From Aurantiochytrium sp. KH105 (taxonomy: Eukaryota; Sar; Bigyra; Thraustochytrida; Thraustochytriidae), in the NCBI GenBank assembly GCA_003116975.1, contig BGKB01000016.1, positions 127,127-191,126 on the forward strand: a stretch of DNA of 64,000 bases, written 5' to 3'. The notes beneath the pieces are model-generated. The model was not told the DNA's origin. It did not search any database and saw only the letters and a program-made list of their open reading frames with translations. The number at the start of each line of letters is the position of its first letter. Position 1 is the first letter of the stretch. Positions 46,476 to 56,613 of this stretch are shown piece by piece. Both the position numbers and the translations under genes were made by a program.

Positions 46476-49400
46476 ATGGAGGAGCCCGTCGAGGCCGACA
46501 ACGCCGGCAGCGGCGACGCAGGAGGCGGCGGCGGAGGCGCGGGCGCGGGAAGCCCGCGTGCCAGCACCGAGCTGCACAGCGAGCTGCGCGTCCGCGCTGG
46601 ACTCGGGGGAAACGTCGCGGCCTCGCTGGTCGAGGTGATCGCCAAACCGGTTGAAGAAGAGCGACGCGGACCCGGACCCGGACGGTCGGCGCTGGCTTGG
46701 GATCAGCACGTGGCGTCCTTTCTGAGGCGCAGAGGCGTCGGCGGCATTGCGCCCGCGCATGCGGAAAGGCTGAAGAAGTCGCACAGCAGCGGGAGCATTG
46801 TCCAGTATAGCGTGGCGCGCGAAGGAACCCTGTTCACGTCAGACGACGACGACGACGAAGCGAGCCCTGCAAAGTTGAACGGTCACGAGACTGCGCCGGC
46901 CGCAGCCGCACGATTCGCAAACGCGGCGCGCAACCGCCACAAACCAGGGGCCGACGATGATACTGAAGACGAAGACACGGCGTATGCTCATGCGCATATT
47001 GCCGTTGCGCGGGTAGCCGAACCGCCTCTGCTGCGCGATTGCTCTGCGGACAGCCTCATTCCTGAAACTCTCCTCGGGCCTGGCCGAGCACGCAACCCAT
47101 TGACGCTTGACGAAGAGACTGGCGCAATGACGCCAGGCAGCGCAAGTCAAGCCTCGAGCGGCATCGACGACACTTCAACTGAAGGCGAAGACAATATCTC
47201 GTTGCAAAAAAGCGAGGATAGTCGTCCGCAGCCTCTCCACACGCGATCAAGTCTGCAACTCGATGAGCGGCTCGTGCGCGAACGTTCACGCCAGTTTCCC
47301 GGCAGTAGAATGGCTGGCGTCGGCATCATGAACGGCAGCAGAAACGATGTTGGCGTCTCGAGCGTGAGTCTTCGACTCGACGACGAGGAGGATTCTGACT
47401 TTGACCTTGGCGAATACGACTCGAGCGCAAGTCCGGATGTGATACGTGCCAAGTCGTTGGCGTCGCCACGCGCACTTGGTGGGCCGGAGATGTTTGACTT
47501 TGACATCATGAAGCGCAAGACTCGCATCAAGCCGAGCAAGAAACTCGACCGCCCAAGCGTGCGCAAGGGCCAAATGTGGACCGTGCGCGTGCTGCTCTTT
47601 CCCCTCTTCCTCTCTTGGTGGTCGAGCAAGCTCAAAACAAGGTGGCTCATTGTAAGCCTCATGGTTTACATGATGCAGCTCTCTGCAACGACGTTGTACT
47701 GGCTTAGTCCCGAGGAGCCATCCGAGGTGACGCGGTACGAGATTGTTTCGTCTCTAATTCTGCTCCTTGTTGTGGCCTTCATGCTCGGTCATTGCGCCGC
47801 CGTGAGCAGTGCTGTAACGACGGCGTTGAAAAAGGAACGCGAAGATGTGCCACCGGCTGCAGGCGCGCAGGCGAACGAGACAAGCGCATTCCGTCCTGAT
47901 GTGGCGCAAGCCCTGGAGAAACAGCGCCAGCAACGCCAGCGTCAGCAGCAACAGCAGCAAATGCTGCAACGGCGACTCCAACAGCGACAGCAGGCTGAAC
48001 AACTGGGCCACGCCCAACAGGCTCGTGGCCAGGGTTTGCGGCAGCCCCGGCAAAACGGCGGCTCTCGCATGCCAAACCGGAACAGCACCGCCTTTTCTGT
48101 GGGAAGTGTCAAATATGTGACTGATCACGATGACTACGACGAAGAAGACGATTCCATTTCGAGCGACGAAGAGGAACAGACCGACTTGGACGAGGTCCAG
48201 AACAAAAAAGACTCGCTCGAAGGTCTGGGAAGGCCCCTGTCGCAAAAGACGGTCACCAGCACAAGATCTGCCGCGCCAGCGTTGGGCCTCAGAGCGGGCG
48301 GTGGGACTCTGTCGGGGGATGACGAGAGACCTGAGCAAGCCGGCGCCGCGTCGAACACAGAGGGTCGCGCGCGCCCTTTTTCCAATTCTTCAGCCAAGTC
48401 GAGCGCCTCGTCGCCGCCCTCGACAAGGGCTGACGCAAGCCGTTTGGCGCCGCCGGTCCGAGGGCCTGATATTCTGCACCTTGGGAGCGGTAGCGCCGCG
48501 CGTAGACGTCCGCGGCTGATGCACAAGACTTCATCCGTGCGCAGCTTGCTATGGTCGAGCGCGGGACCCCAAGAGAGCACGCTGTCTGTATCAGACGTGC
48601 GGAATCGCATTTACGAGCGCATCAGCATGAGCAAGCTCGATCGTACGCGTGTTCGCATTGCAGATATTTCCGTCTTGGCCATGGCCGCGCTGCCAACCTT
48701 GTTTCGCTGCGCAGAGAGTGTCCTGCCTGCGCTGTGTTGGTTTGCGGATCAACCCGAGAGCGCGGCCTTGCTTTCATTTTGTGGGTTCGATACCTTTCTC
48801 CAAGAGTCTGTGTGCGCGCCGGCGCTCTTGCAGACCAACGGCACGACGAATATGGGATCGGGGTCGATTAATATTACGTCACAAGTGGCGCAGGGCGGTC
48901 TGGACACGACCACGGACCCGCTCGTTTGCTACATTGCCGACCAGGAACGTTGCGAGCACACAATGCTAGAAGCGATGATTGCCGCAGCTTCGAAGAGGTA
49001 CGACAAGCAGGCTATTTTCATTTCGTTCTCGAGTATGCTGGCAACGTTGTTTTTGCTTGCCATCTTTTTTCAATTTGTGGTCATTGCGGAGGAGATCTTT
49101 CGGCGACGTCTATTGTACGCAAAGTATTTTGGGCAACTGACATCATCGCGTCGGTCGCAAAAGGCGCGCTTGCCGCACTTTCGCTTGAACCGTGTCAATC
49201 ATATTCGCGTATGGTTGGACCTGCGCAACGATTCTCGCGAGGCGCATAATTCGACGTATCAGTTTGGCGATGCAGCAGCTAACACGCTCGTGATCGTGAC
49301 GTTGACGGTGGTTGCGCGTGTCTGTCTGCGACTCTTTTCTGGGGCATGGTCCTTTCAACGACTTGACGATTGGGCGACCTTGCTCCTTTCGACGACGTTT

Positions 49401-49730
49401 AGCATCTTCATGTACAGGTTCATGAATCTTGCAAGCGATACACAGAAAAAGTACAATGCGAGCGCCAGAGTGCTCTACACGGAGCAACTGAACATTTATA
49501 TCCAGCTTTTTGCCAACCCCGCAAACAAGGAGGAGCTTGTTGCGTGCAACAATATGCTCAAGATCGCTATCAAGCTCCTTTCATCGGAGAGCAAACCCGG
49601 CAAAGATGCTTACAAGGCAATTCTTCTCAACCCGGTCGTGTACAATCTTTTCCGTGTGACCATACTTTCGGCAATGGGAACCATGTCGTCCGATGTTCTC
49701 GGCTTCAAGGTTCGTTTGTGGAAAATCTAG
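46476..49730 (+). CDS. PHTF-family multipass membrane protein
   Basis: 1084 aa from the ATG at 46476. After a long Ser/Asp-rich N-terminus, a basic segment and two hydrophobic stretches (about 345-445; KLDRPSVRKGQMWTVRVLLF, LSWWSSKLKTRWLIVSLMVY) match the PHTF N-terminal domain. A Gln-rich stretch (about 485-525) and an acidic Ser-rich linker follow. The C-terminal ~380 residues are the conserved membrane part: YAKYFGQLTSSRRSQKARLP, PHFRLNRVNHIRVWLDLR, FRVTILSAMGTMSSDVLGFK and the terminal VRLWKI, as at the end of animal PHTF1/PHTF2. Despite the name (putative homeodomain transcription factor), characterised members are endoplasmic reticulum membrane proteins of unclear function, and no homeodomain is visible. 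Confidence 0.82.
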   Translation: MEEPVEADNAGSGDAGGGGGGAGAGSPRASTELHSELRVRAGLGGNVAASLVEVIAKPVEEERRGPGPGRSALAWDQHVASFLRRRGVGGIAPAHAERLKKSHSSGSIVQYSVAREGTLFTSDDDDDEASPAKLNGHETAPAAAARFANAARNRHKPGADDDTEDEDTAYAHAHIAVARVAEPPLLRDCSADSLIPETLLGPGRARNPLTLDEETGAMTPGSASQASSGIDDTSTEGEDNISLQKSEDSRPQPLHTRSSLQLDERLVRERSRQFPGSRMAGVGIMNGSRNDVGVSSVSLRLDDEEDSDFDLGEYDSSASPDVIRAKSLASPRALGGPEMFDFDIMKRKTRIKPSKKLDRPSVRKGQMWTVRVLLFPLFLSWWSSKLKTRWLIVSLMVYMMQLSATTLYWLSPEEPSEVTRYEIVSSLILLLVVAFMLGHCAAVSSAVTTALKKEREDVPPAAGAQANETSAFRPDVAQALEKQRQQRQRQQQQQQMLQRRLQQRQQAEQLGHAQQARGQGLRQPRQNGGSRMPNRNSTAFSVGSVKYVTDHDDYDEEDDSISSDEEEQTDLDEVQNKKDSLEGLGRPLSQKTVTSTRSAAPALGLRAGGGTLSGDDERPEQAGAASNTEGRARPFSNSSAKSSASSPPSTRADASRLAPPVRGPDILHLGSGSAARRRPRLMHKTSSVRSLLWSSAGPQESTLSVSDVRNRIYERISMSKLDRTRVRIADISVLAMAALPTLFRCAESVLPALCWFADQPESAALLSFCGFDTFLQESVCAPALLQTNGTTNMGSGSINITSQVAQGGLDTTTDPLVCYIADQERCEHTMLEAMIAAASKRYDKQAIFISFSSMLATLFLLAIFFQFVVIAEEIFRRRLLYAKYFGQLTSSRRSQKARLPHFRLNRVNHIRVWLDLRNDSREAHNSTYQFGDAAANTLVIVTLTVVARVCLRLFSGAWSFQRLDDWATLLLSTTFSIFMYRFMNLASDTQKKYNASARVLYTEQLNIYIQLFANPANKEELVACNNMLKIAIKLLSSESKPGKDAYKAILLNPVVYNLFRVTILSAMGTMSSDVLGFKVRLWKI

Positions 49731-49880
49731 ATGGGGGGAGATGTACAAAATGCCTTGGAAAAGAGAACTTCATTTGGCCAATACACATCCGAACAACATC
49801 TTAGACAATCAGTATCAAAAGGAAATCATCAAAAGGAAACAAACATGAACACATCTTTTGGGGAATTTTGAATTTGTAAT

Positions 49881-49904
49881 CATCGTCGTCGTCGTCGTCG
49901 TCGT
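49881..49904. repeat. (TCG)n microsatellite
   Basis: About seven TCG/GTC units between the convergent PHTF and single-TM protein genes. Confidence 0.8.
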
Positions 49905-49997
49905 TATTCTCCGTCCTTACCATGGCAATGCTGCCCTAAACAAATGCTGTTGCTAGCCCATGGCAACAGGGTAAAAGAGGGAGCGATAGCGAGGACA

Positions 49998-51020
49998 TTA
50001 CACCACCGAGTCGAGCGAGTCGTCCGAATCAGAATCGTCGTCCTCCTCCTCCTCATCGTCGTCATCATTATCATCGTCGTCGTCATTTGCAAATTGGCCT
50101 TGATCAGAGGTCGTCGCGAGAAAAGCAGCAAGCTTATTAGGGCCTGGTTTCATTTCAGCTTCTGGTTTGGGTGTGGTAGGTTTAGGCGGTGGAGCAGGCT
50201 TGGTACCCTGAGCGGCCATCTTTGCCTCCCTGAGACGGCGCTGCTCCTCCTCGCGAGCCTTGCGCGCCTCGGCCTTTTCGAGCTGTTTAGCGCGACGTTC
50301 CTTGAAACCCTGTGCAATTTGCCCACCAAGCTTGGCGGTCGCAAGACCTGGGGCATAAAGACCGCCACCTGCACGAGTAGCGACGCGCTCCATGCGTGTC
50401 TGAATATCTTCATCAAAAGGTCGCTGGATTGCGGTCTCTTCGACACCGAGCATACGAAGTGCCTTCGCGGACGGCTTGGCCACGCCAAAAGGTTGCAAGT
50501 TACCCTCGACCCGAATGCTTCGAATACGTTCCTTGGCGTCGGCATCAAGTCGACCATAGTCTTCGCCCGAGTGGTTCGTGCTGACGCGTTTGTTGTAAGA
50601 TGCGACCGCCTGGGAGCGACGCACCTCAAACTCGTCACTGTCTTCCTGGCTACCCCGACTACCGTGGCTACCGGTTCCGCTCTTGGAGTCGTCAGTATGG
50701 ACAGGATTAGCCCTCATAAAGTCTGCAAGCGCTGGCGCAGCGCTCACGACGCGGCCGCCACCGGCCCTATACGGATTGTTGGTTGCGTACTCTCGCGGGT
50801 ACGGGTTATGAGCGAGCGCCGGGTCGCCCGTCTCGCGGGCACTGATACACCTGCACAAGTAGCATCCCAGCAGCAACAGCAGAAAGGCGCCCACGCCAAT
50901 GCTGGCGTACACGACCAGCAGCAGCCACGCCGGATAGTCGCTGAGGCCCTCAGCGATGATATTCGACAGCTCTCGCGCCTCGAGCTCGCCGCCGTCCACC
51001 TCGAACCTCAGGTACGTCAT
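49998..51020 (-). CDS. Single-pass membrane protein of unknown function with acidic tail
   Basis: 340 aa from the ATG at 51020; the frame reaches 51044 only via GTG. A short N-terminal ectodomain precedes one strong membrane helix at about residues 32-54 (WLLLVVYASIGVGAFLLLLL) followed by a Cys-containing juxtamembrane segment (GCYLCRCIS), a possible palmitoylation site. The cytosolic part has charged helix-forming stretches (GFKERRAKQLEKAEARKARE) and Pro-rich sequence, then ends in ~35 almost purely acidic residues (Asp/Glu runs) before SLDSVV, a possible PDZ ligand. I do not recognise the family. A PDZ protein is encoded at 23765, but no link is implied. Confidence 0.65.
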   Translation of the reverse strand: MTYLRFEVDGGELEARELSNIIAEGLSDYPAWLLLVVYASIGVGAFLLLLLGCYLCRCISARETGDPALAHNPYPREYATNNPYRAGGGRVVSAAPALADFMRANPVHTDDSKSGTGSHGSRGSQEDSDEFEVRRSQAVASYNKRVSTNHSGEDYGRLDADAKERIRSIRVEGNLQPFGVAKPSAKALRMLGVEETAIQRPFDEDIQTRMERVATRAGGGLYAPGLATAKLGGQIAQGFKERRAKQLEKAEARKAREEEQRRLREAKMAAQGTKPAPPPKPTTPKPEAEMKPGPNKLAAFLATTSDQGQFANDDDDDNDDDDEEEEDDDSDSDDSLDSVV

Positions 51021-52463
51021 GGTCTCGCTCCTCGCTTTCTTCACACTCCCGCTTCACGCCGCCCAACGCCGCGCCTCTTTCCCTCCGCCCCGCCCGGGCG
51101 AGACCCCGCGCACGACCGCGCAAGCGACCCCGCGTACGTCCTTTTCCGCCCGCGTATACGCGCTCTGCGCGCTCTGCAGCGCGTGCCGCGCACGTCCGAG
51201 CGTGCGCCGCCGATGCGCTCCGATCAAGTCAGACAAACCAACTCAATCCAAGCCGATCCACTCGGGCCCGTCCAGCTCCAGCCCGCGACCGCGACCGCGA
51301 CGCGCAGCGCAGCGCAGCGCAGCGTAGCACAGCCGAGCCCGAGCGCGGGCACGGAGCGAGCAAGCAAGCGAGCGAGCGAGCGAGCGAGAGGCGATCGGTT
51401 CTGGTCTCCCTCCCTCGTCCGGAGCTCGCAGCAGCAGCAGCAGTAGTACGTATGGTATGGTATGGTCTACTTGCTGTTGCTCGTGGTGTGTATTTCCGGA
51501 CGCGACACACGAACAAAAGGTGCTTGGCCTAACATCTGTGGCGCTCATTAGTTGCCAGATAGCAACTCCAGGGCGCCCCAAGAATGTCTACGATGGAGGC
51601 GACGATGACTGTGACGTCTAGCGACGGCCTAGCGAGCTCTAGGGACGCTGCAGGCGTGGTGTGCGGGCCCATCCCCCGCTCGCGCTCGCACGCGCGCAGG
51701 GGCTGCGGGCAAGATGTGGGACTAGTGTGGGGCTATTGGCGGCAGTGGGCGTGCGTGCATAGCGGACTTGCGGTGCAGGGAGCGGCCTTTGCGCGCGTGG
51801 ATAGCGGACTTGCGTTTTACTGGCGGCGGCGGGAAACGGGTAGCGGGTGCGGGAGGCGGGGCAAGTCTTGAGGCGATAAGAGGTCGCGAGTACCCCCTAA
51901 GCGCAAAGGCAGAGAAGAAGGTGGAAAAGGGCCTGCGGAGCGGAAGTGGGAGGAGCCGAGCGGAAGTGCGGGGCATCCACGCAGTGGAAAACGTCTACAC
52001 AGTACCTCCCCCGCCAGCCGCATAGCCAGCGAGCTGTGGGATATTCCTATGCGCTGGTCCCGAGCAGACTTGGCGTCTACACCCCACGCCCTTCTCAGGG
52101 AGAGAAGCGAAAAAGCGTTGCGCCGGCTTCGTAAAATGCGTTGCGCACAGAAAGAACGGGTTGACTGCCTGCAGTGGCCCCGGAAGGGGGGAGACTCAGC
52201 TATGCTGTAGCGGTAAGTGGAGAATGCGGACAGCGCAAGTGAAAGTCGCGGAGCACGCAAGTGGAGGAGTCGAATGCTGCATTTCTTGGGAAGGATAAAA
52301 GGATGAGCGAAATGAAATGGACGCCGCGAAAATGTGCAGAGCCGCATTGCAGCAGCGTCAGTAGGGAGCGGAGGCAAGCGCTGTGACGGACAGACGCGAA
52401 GGCGAGGGGCGGCGCGCGGAGCAGCGAGGCCGAGGAGGCGCGCGGGAAGAGCGGGAAGGGAGA
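51021..52463. other. Intergenic between divergent genes
   Basis: A 1.44-kb spacer with an (AGCG)n run at about 51356-51389 and generally GC-rich sequence. Long frames on both strands (for example 51817-52377 minus) are Arg/Ser/Pro-rich and have no features of a protein family. It presumably holds both promoters. Confidence 0.5.
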
Positions 52464-53168
52464 ATGTCGGCGCGACTGGTGCCCAAGGCGATCAAGCCTG
52501 CAGAGCTCAAGAATGTGGTCAAGTTCATGGGAGACCTCAAGGCGCGCGACAAGCTGCTGAGGCTCGTGCAGTACTTTACCAAGTTCCTTGTGGTCAAGCT
52601 TCGCGAGGCCGACGCCAAGTCAGATCTGGCCAAGCGCGTCGAGCTCCTCAGCAAGGGCATTGGCCTTCACCGCAAGGCGTTCAAGGTGGGCTCGTGGCTC
52701 GAGGAGTACCAAAAGTTCGTCGAGCTCGTTAAAAATGGCAAGGACGACCCCAAACGGACCATGAGCATCATCCTGCGCGCATGCATGACCGTGTTTCTCA
52801 TGCTCGATAACGCCGTGTGGCTCACCACGCTCAAGGTTGCGGACTTTGACAAGGATGCTCTCAAGAAGAAGGCGTACAAGTTCCGCCTGACCGCTGCGCT
52901 GCTCAACACGGCCATTGGTGTTCTCGACTTCCAAAAGCAGGCTCTCGTCGTGGAGGCTGCCAAGGAGGACGCCGAGCGCGTCAAGGCCGAGGAGAAGCAG
53001 GGTGCCAACGTCGTTGGTCTCGTCAAGAACGTCTTTGACGTTGTCACGTACGCCAACTCTGCCGAGGTCTTCAAGGCCGTGCGCGGTTCCAGTTACGGCG
53101 ACGATGTGATCGGCCTTGTGGGCGCCGTGTCCTCGCTTGCCGCTCTCTACGGCATCTGGATCAAATAA
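52464..53168 (+). CDS. PEX11: PEX11-family peroxisomal membrane protein
   Basis: 234 aa from the ATG at 52464, the usual PEX11 length. N-terminal amphipathic helix region: KFMGDLKARDKLLRLVQYFT followed by KFLVVKL, the conserved RDKxxRxxQY block that inserts into the peroxisomal membrane and drives elongation. Further family segments are GIGLHRKAFKVGSWLEEY (the F/LR...G...K pattern), ACMTVFLMLDNAVWL and the C-terminal hydrophobic DDVIGLVGAVSSLAALYGIW ending in K. PEX11 promotes peroxisome tubulation and division and forms small-solute pores. In lipid-rich protists this links to beta-oxidation, but that is context rather than sequence evidence. Confidence 0.9.
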   Translation: MSARLVPKAIKPAELKNVVKFMGDLKARDKLLRLVQYFTKFLVVKLREADAKSDLAKRVELLSKGIGLHRKAFKVGSWLEEYQKFVELVKNGKDDPKRTMSIILRACMTVFLMLDNAVWLTTLKVADFDKDALKKKAYKFRLTAALLNTAIGVLDFQKQALVVEAAKEDAERVKAEEKQGANVVGLVKNVFDVVTYANSAEVFKAVRGSSYGDDVIGLVGAVSSLAALYGIWIK

Positions 53169-53814
53169 AGTAAAGTACTATTTTGCCTCTCACTTTTTTC
53201 CAGTGCATATACGTAGGACACGGTTGGGTTCTTGGTTCTTGGTTTGTCTAGAGTTTTGTTTCTCCAGGATCCAACGGTTTCTCTGGTTCTTTGTCTTATT
53301 GACAGCGTCATTACCTGTATTTTCCACAGCTTCACAGTCAATCTATTGCACTCCCTCCCAGGTCTTATTTACAGATAGAACACGCAGCGCCGGCAAGCGC
53401 AATCTTTGAAACAAATGAGAAAAAAGTTCTGCAAATTAGATGTTGTGCACAATGAAAGCTTCTCGTGAGCGTATGTGATGGTTCGCAGAAGAAGAAATAG
53501 AACACTGGTGTCAAATGAGCAGACAGGCAACCAGACTCGGGCATGATGGGCGAGCTGTTGCAGCTCAGGAGAGAATTTTTAAAATGGAGAAACAGAAAAA
53601 GAAAGAAAACATCAAAACGAGGAATCGCGGAGAAGACACATTTGGTAGTAAGGGGAGTTGAAAAAGACAAGAAACTTCTGCGCATGCATCTCGTGACCAA
53701 TCGGGTTGGGCCACGGAGACGATTCCTCTGCGTGCGCGAGTCCTTGAACTTTACCTCCTTGCGTGCATGCATACAAACGTGCATGCTCGCATGGACGTTT
53801 TGCCCAGTCCTTTT
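53169..53814. other. Intergenic between convergent genes
   Basis: A 646-bp AT-rich spacer holding the 3' ends of PEX11 and the acidic PH-like gene. No coding potential, repeats or RNA gene recognised. Confidence 0.5.
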
Positions 53815-55194
53815 TTACACCTCGACAAAGACGCGATCATCGTGCTCCAAGTCTGCGACGGAAGAGATCTTGACGCGAGCTTCGCCTTTGCGCAAAAAGA
53901 TCACTGAAGAGGGTTTCGTGGTGATGGAGAGCGAAATCTCAATCGATTCAATAAAGGCCCCCCATTCGGTGTCATTCGTCACGTGGACCGTTTCGCCGGC
54001 ATGTGGGCTACGAGAGTTCACAACAAAAATGCGCTTGACCTCGCGCTCCTCGGGCGGCAGCATCGAATCAAGACGGTTGCGCAGTGAACGAAGCGAGTCC
54101 ATGGAATCGATCGGGCCCTCTGGATTCTCAATTAAGGACCCGCGCGAGGTCAAGCTGTTGAACGACGAGTTATGCCGGGGCATCGAAGAGTAGCGGTCGC
54201 AGTATTCATTGAGCAGTCTACAAACCTCATCTGCGTCGTTCACGTACCACCACTCATTTACCGTCTCTGGCTGGCCCTCCATGTGCAAGGACCAGCCCGA
54301 GTGCCGCCGACGAATGCGCGAATACGAGATACTGACAACCAGGTACGAGGCGGCGCAGCAGGTTTCGCCGCCCTCCTCAGAGGTCGTAATGAGGATGATA
54401 TCGTCCCAAGGAATAAAGCCGCTCGTGTATCCGACATTGCGGGGCAACGCACACGAGTCTTCATCGATACGTCTTGCAAAAGTTCCGATACCTTTGGAAG
54501 TAATGAGGTATGAGGTGTTCCGTCCGGCCTCCTCGGCTTGCCTCGCTCCTCGAACCATGCAAGGTGCTACCATCAAGTAGCACGCAAAGATGGGGTTGAA
54601 CAGCGTGCGAACCTGCGCCCAGGCTTGCTTGTGGACAATGTCTGCATTTGTTCGGAACATGGAGAGAACCTCTTCGCGGCGGCCCAGTAAGGTTCTTGCG
54701 TTCTCTACCTCTGCAGCAGACGTGACTAACTCTTCCGTGGAAAAGTCAATGAGGTTTTCTGTAGGGACCATGTCCTGCGCCATCGGTGCAGGAGCAGGTG
54801 CGGTGACAGTTTGACGTTGCGTCACTGGTGGGGTGTCGGGTCTGAGTCGGAAGCGGTGGAGTTCGGTCGGTTCGACCTTTTCCTCTTCCTCTTCCTCTTC
54901 CTCCTCCTCCTCCTCCTCTTCGTCGTCGTCGTCGTCGTCATCCTCCTCCTCGTCGTCATCCTCCTCCTCCTCGTCGTCGTCGTCGTCATCTTCTTCTTCT
55001 TCTTCTTCTTCTTCTTCTTCTTCACTTTCTACATCCTCGTCGCTTTCGGCCTCGAGCCCGAGTCCAGGGGGCAACCTTTGCGTCAAGGTCTGTTGACCAA
55101 GTTCCTCGGGCGCAATGACCTCTTCGTCGTCGTCGATTGCATCAACTTTGCCGTCGGCGGGCCCTTGGCCCAAGCTCAACATTCGACTCATCAT
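53815..55194 (-). CDS. Acidic-tract protein with PH/GRAM-like segment, unknown function
   Basis: 459 aa from the first ATG at 55194; the frame continues upstream to a TTG at 55497 but without another Met. Residues ~45-115 are an almost pure Glu/Asp tract encoded by GAG/GAC/GAA repeats (54870-55030). The central part (about 215-350) has alternating strands resembling a PH/GRAM barrel: TSYLITSKGIGTFARRI, GFIPWDDIILITTSEEGG, ASYLVVSISYSRIRRR, HSGWSLHME and NEWWYVNDADEVCRLLNEY (C-terminal helix). The last ~100 residues include RIFVVNSRSPHAGETVHV and IFLRKGEARVKISSVADLEH with DDRVFVEV, a ubiquitin-like or PB1-like pattern. I do not recognise the whole protein; the PH/GRAM reading is tentative. Confidence 0.55.
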   Translation of the reverse strand: MMSRMLSLGQGPADGKVDAIDDDEEVIAPEELGQQTLTQRLPPGLGLEAESDEDVESEEEEEEEEEEEDDDDDDEEEEDDDEEEDDDDDDDEEEEEEEEEEEEEEKVEPTELHRFRLRPDTPPVTQRQTVTAPAPAPMAQDMVPTENLIDFSTEELVTSAAEVENARTLLGRREEVLSMFRTNADIVHKQAWAQVRTLFNPIFACYLMVAPCMVRGARQAEEAGRNTSYLITSKGIGTFARRIDEDSCALPRNVGYTSGFIPWDDIILITTSEEGGETCCAASYLVVSISYSRIRRRHSGWSLHMEGQPETVNEWWYVNDADEVCRLLNEYCDRYSSMPRHNSSFNSLTSRGSLIENPEGPIDSMDSLRSLRNRLDSMLPPEEREVKRIFVVNSRSPHAGETVHVTNDTEWGAFIESIEISLSITTKPSSVIFLRKGEARVKISSVADLEHDDRVFVEV

Positions 55195-56274
55195 GTTCGC
55201 TACGTTGTGCCTCTGCTCTTGGCCGTCAAGCGATTTCCTTTTGCCGTCTTTGTCGCAGCAGTCCGATTCTTCAGCCAGCAGGACCTCGTCACCGCTGCGC
55301 AGCGTCGTGGCGAAAGTCGCTCGCGTCTCCCAAGGTCTCTTTGCAGCTTGTGTCCGAGCGCGCGCGTCAAGTGGCCAGGCACGCAGACGGGCAGGGCGCG
55401 GACGCGGCGAGCTCTCTCTGCGCCATTCACGGACTGCTCTCTCCTCGCGCGCGCGAGCGAGGAAGGGACAAGCGACCACGAGCAGAACACCAAGCAAGCG
55501 TGCCTTGTCTTGCCTTGTTAGTGTCAGTCTAGCCTTCTTGTCCCTGCACGCGGCAAAGGTCGAAGTGCAAAATCAGCACGTGCAGGGGCGGCCACCTGAC
55601 ACCAGCTACAAGTCTGCCCTGCGGCTCCATATCTGTCCGTAGCAAAAGCTGCGGCGTGGCCCTGCGCGGCTGTTGCGCCTTTTGGCAGTTCACCTACGCT
55701 GGCTGTTTCCCCCCCATACTATTCTTGTATCAGATGCCGTGTACATTTTACGTTCGCGCGCGTTCCACCAGGTGGGTAAAGCGCCTCCCTGGACGCAGCC
55801 CCGGAAGGGCGATCAAGCCACACACCGCGCGAGACCTGCCGGCCGCCCCAGATCACGACGACCGCCGGCCTCGCGAATCAAAATGCGAGTGCACGCGGCC
55901 CCAGAGCTGCCAGCCCGCCAGCCCGCCTCGCAGGTCTGCTGCGCGCGAGGGTCTTTTCTATGCTGCCTGCCCCCGGATGGCGCGACGATCTCGCGCTCCC
56001 TCGGGGGGTGTGCGCCGCACTGTCGACCGACTTTTACCACATTAGCCGTAGATGTCTGTCTGGCTGTCAGAAACACCTCAAACCGCAAAAGGCAGCCAGC
56101 TGGCCAGCAAACTGGCGGCAGGGTTTTCTTGCAGCCAGCTCCAGGTCAGGTGCACTGCGTAAGATTACGCCACCTTGCCGCCGCCAGCAGCGCAGACGGG
56201 CTGGACGCTTTCTCTGCCTCCGAAAATTGTGGAACATGTGCGGCGGGTGGTGCACCGCGTCTTGCAGCCACCAT
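55195..56274. other. Intergenic host flank left of the TIR element
   Basis: About 1.1 kb of GC-rich spacer. The upstream continuation of the acidic-protein frame and a 201-codon plus frame (55673-56278) have no protein-like features. Short CCAGC-type repeats occur at about 55905-55930. The sequence ends at the TTAA where the 5-kb element begins. Confidence 0.5.
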
Positions 56275-56278
56275 TTAA

Positions 56279-56303
56279 AGCTCTCGTGACCTCAACGCGA
56301 CCA
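56279..56303. repeat. Left terminal inverted repeat of the 5-kb element
   Basis: 25 bp, exact reverse complement of 61274-61298; preceded by TTAA. Confidence 0.95.
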
Positions 56304-56613
56304 GATTTGTACGTTTGTGCAGAAATGTACATTCCTTAATTTTTGATCCACCTTAACTGGGTATATCTCCCCCCGGAAGAATCTACAGAGGATTAGGAGT
56401 ACTAGGGCACATCTATATAGGTTGCAAAGTTGTCACCTTAAAAAGGTATTTTGCCTCACAAAATGAGTCAGTGACGGATAAATATTCCATCTTGCGCCAC
56501 ATGCTGTATTATTTTCCCGGTACCCCAATAATTTACCCGAACCTTTCATATGATTTATATGGGATGGGAAAAATCGGAGACTGTACAGTCGATCAATCAC
56601 TTGCAGGCTCGCG

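Noticed and set aside
46014..46784. Long minus and plus frames upstream of PHTF
   Set aside because: They read through the 15-bp GC repeat and have no homology or start context; several use GTG/TTG.
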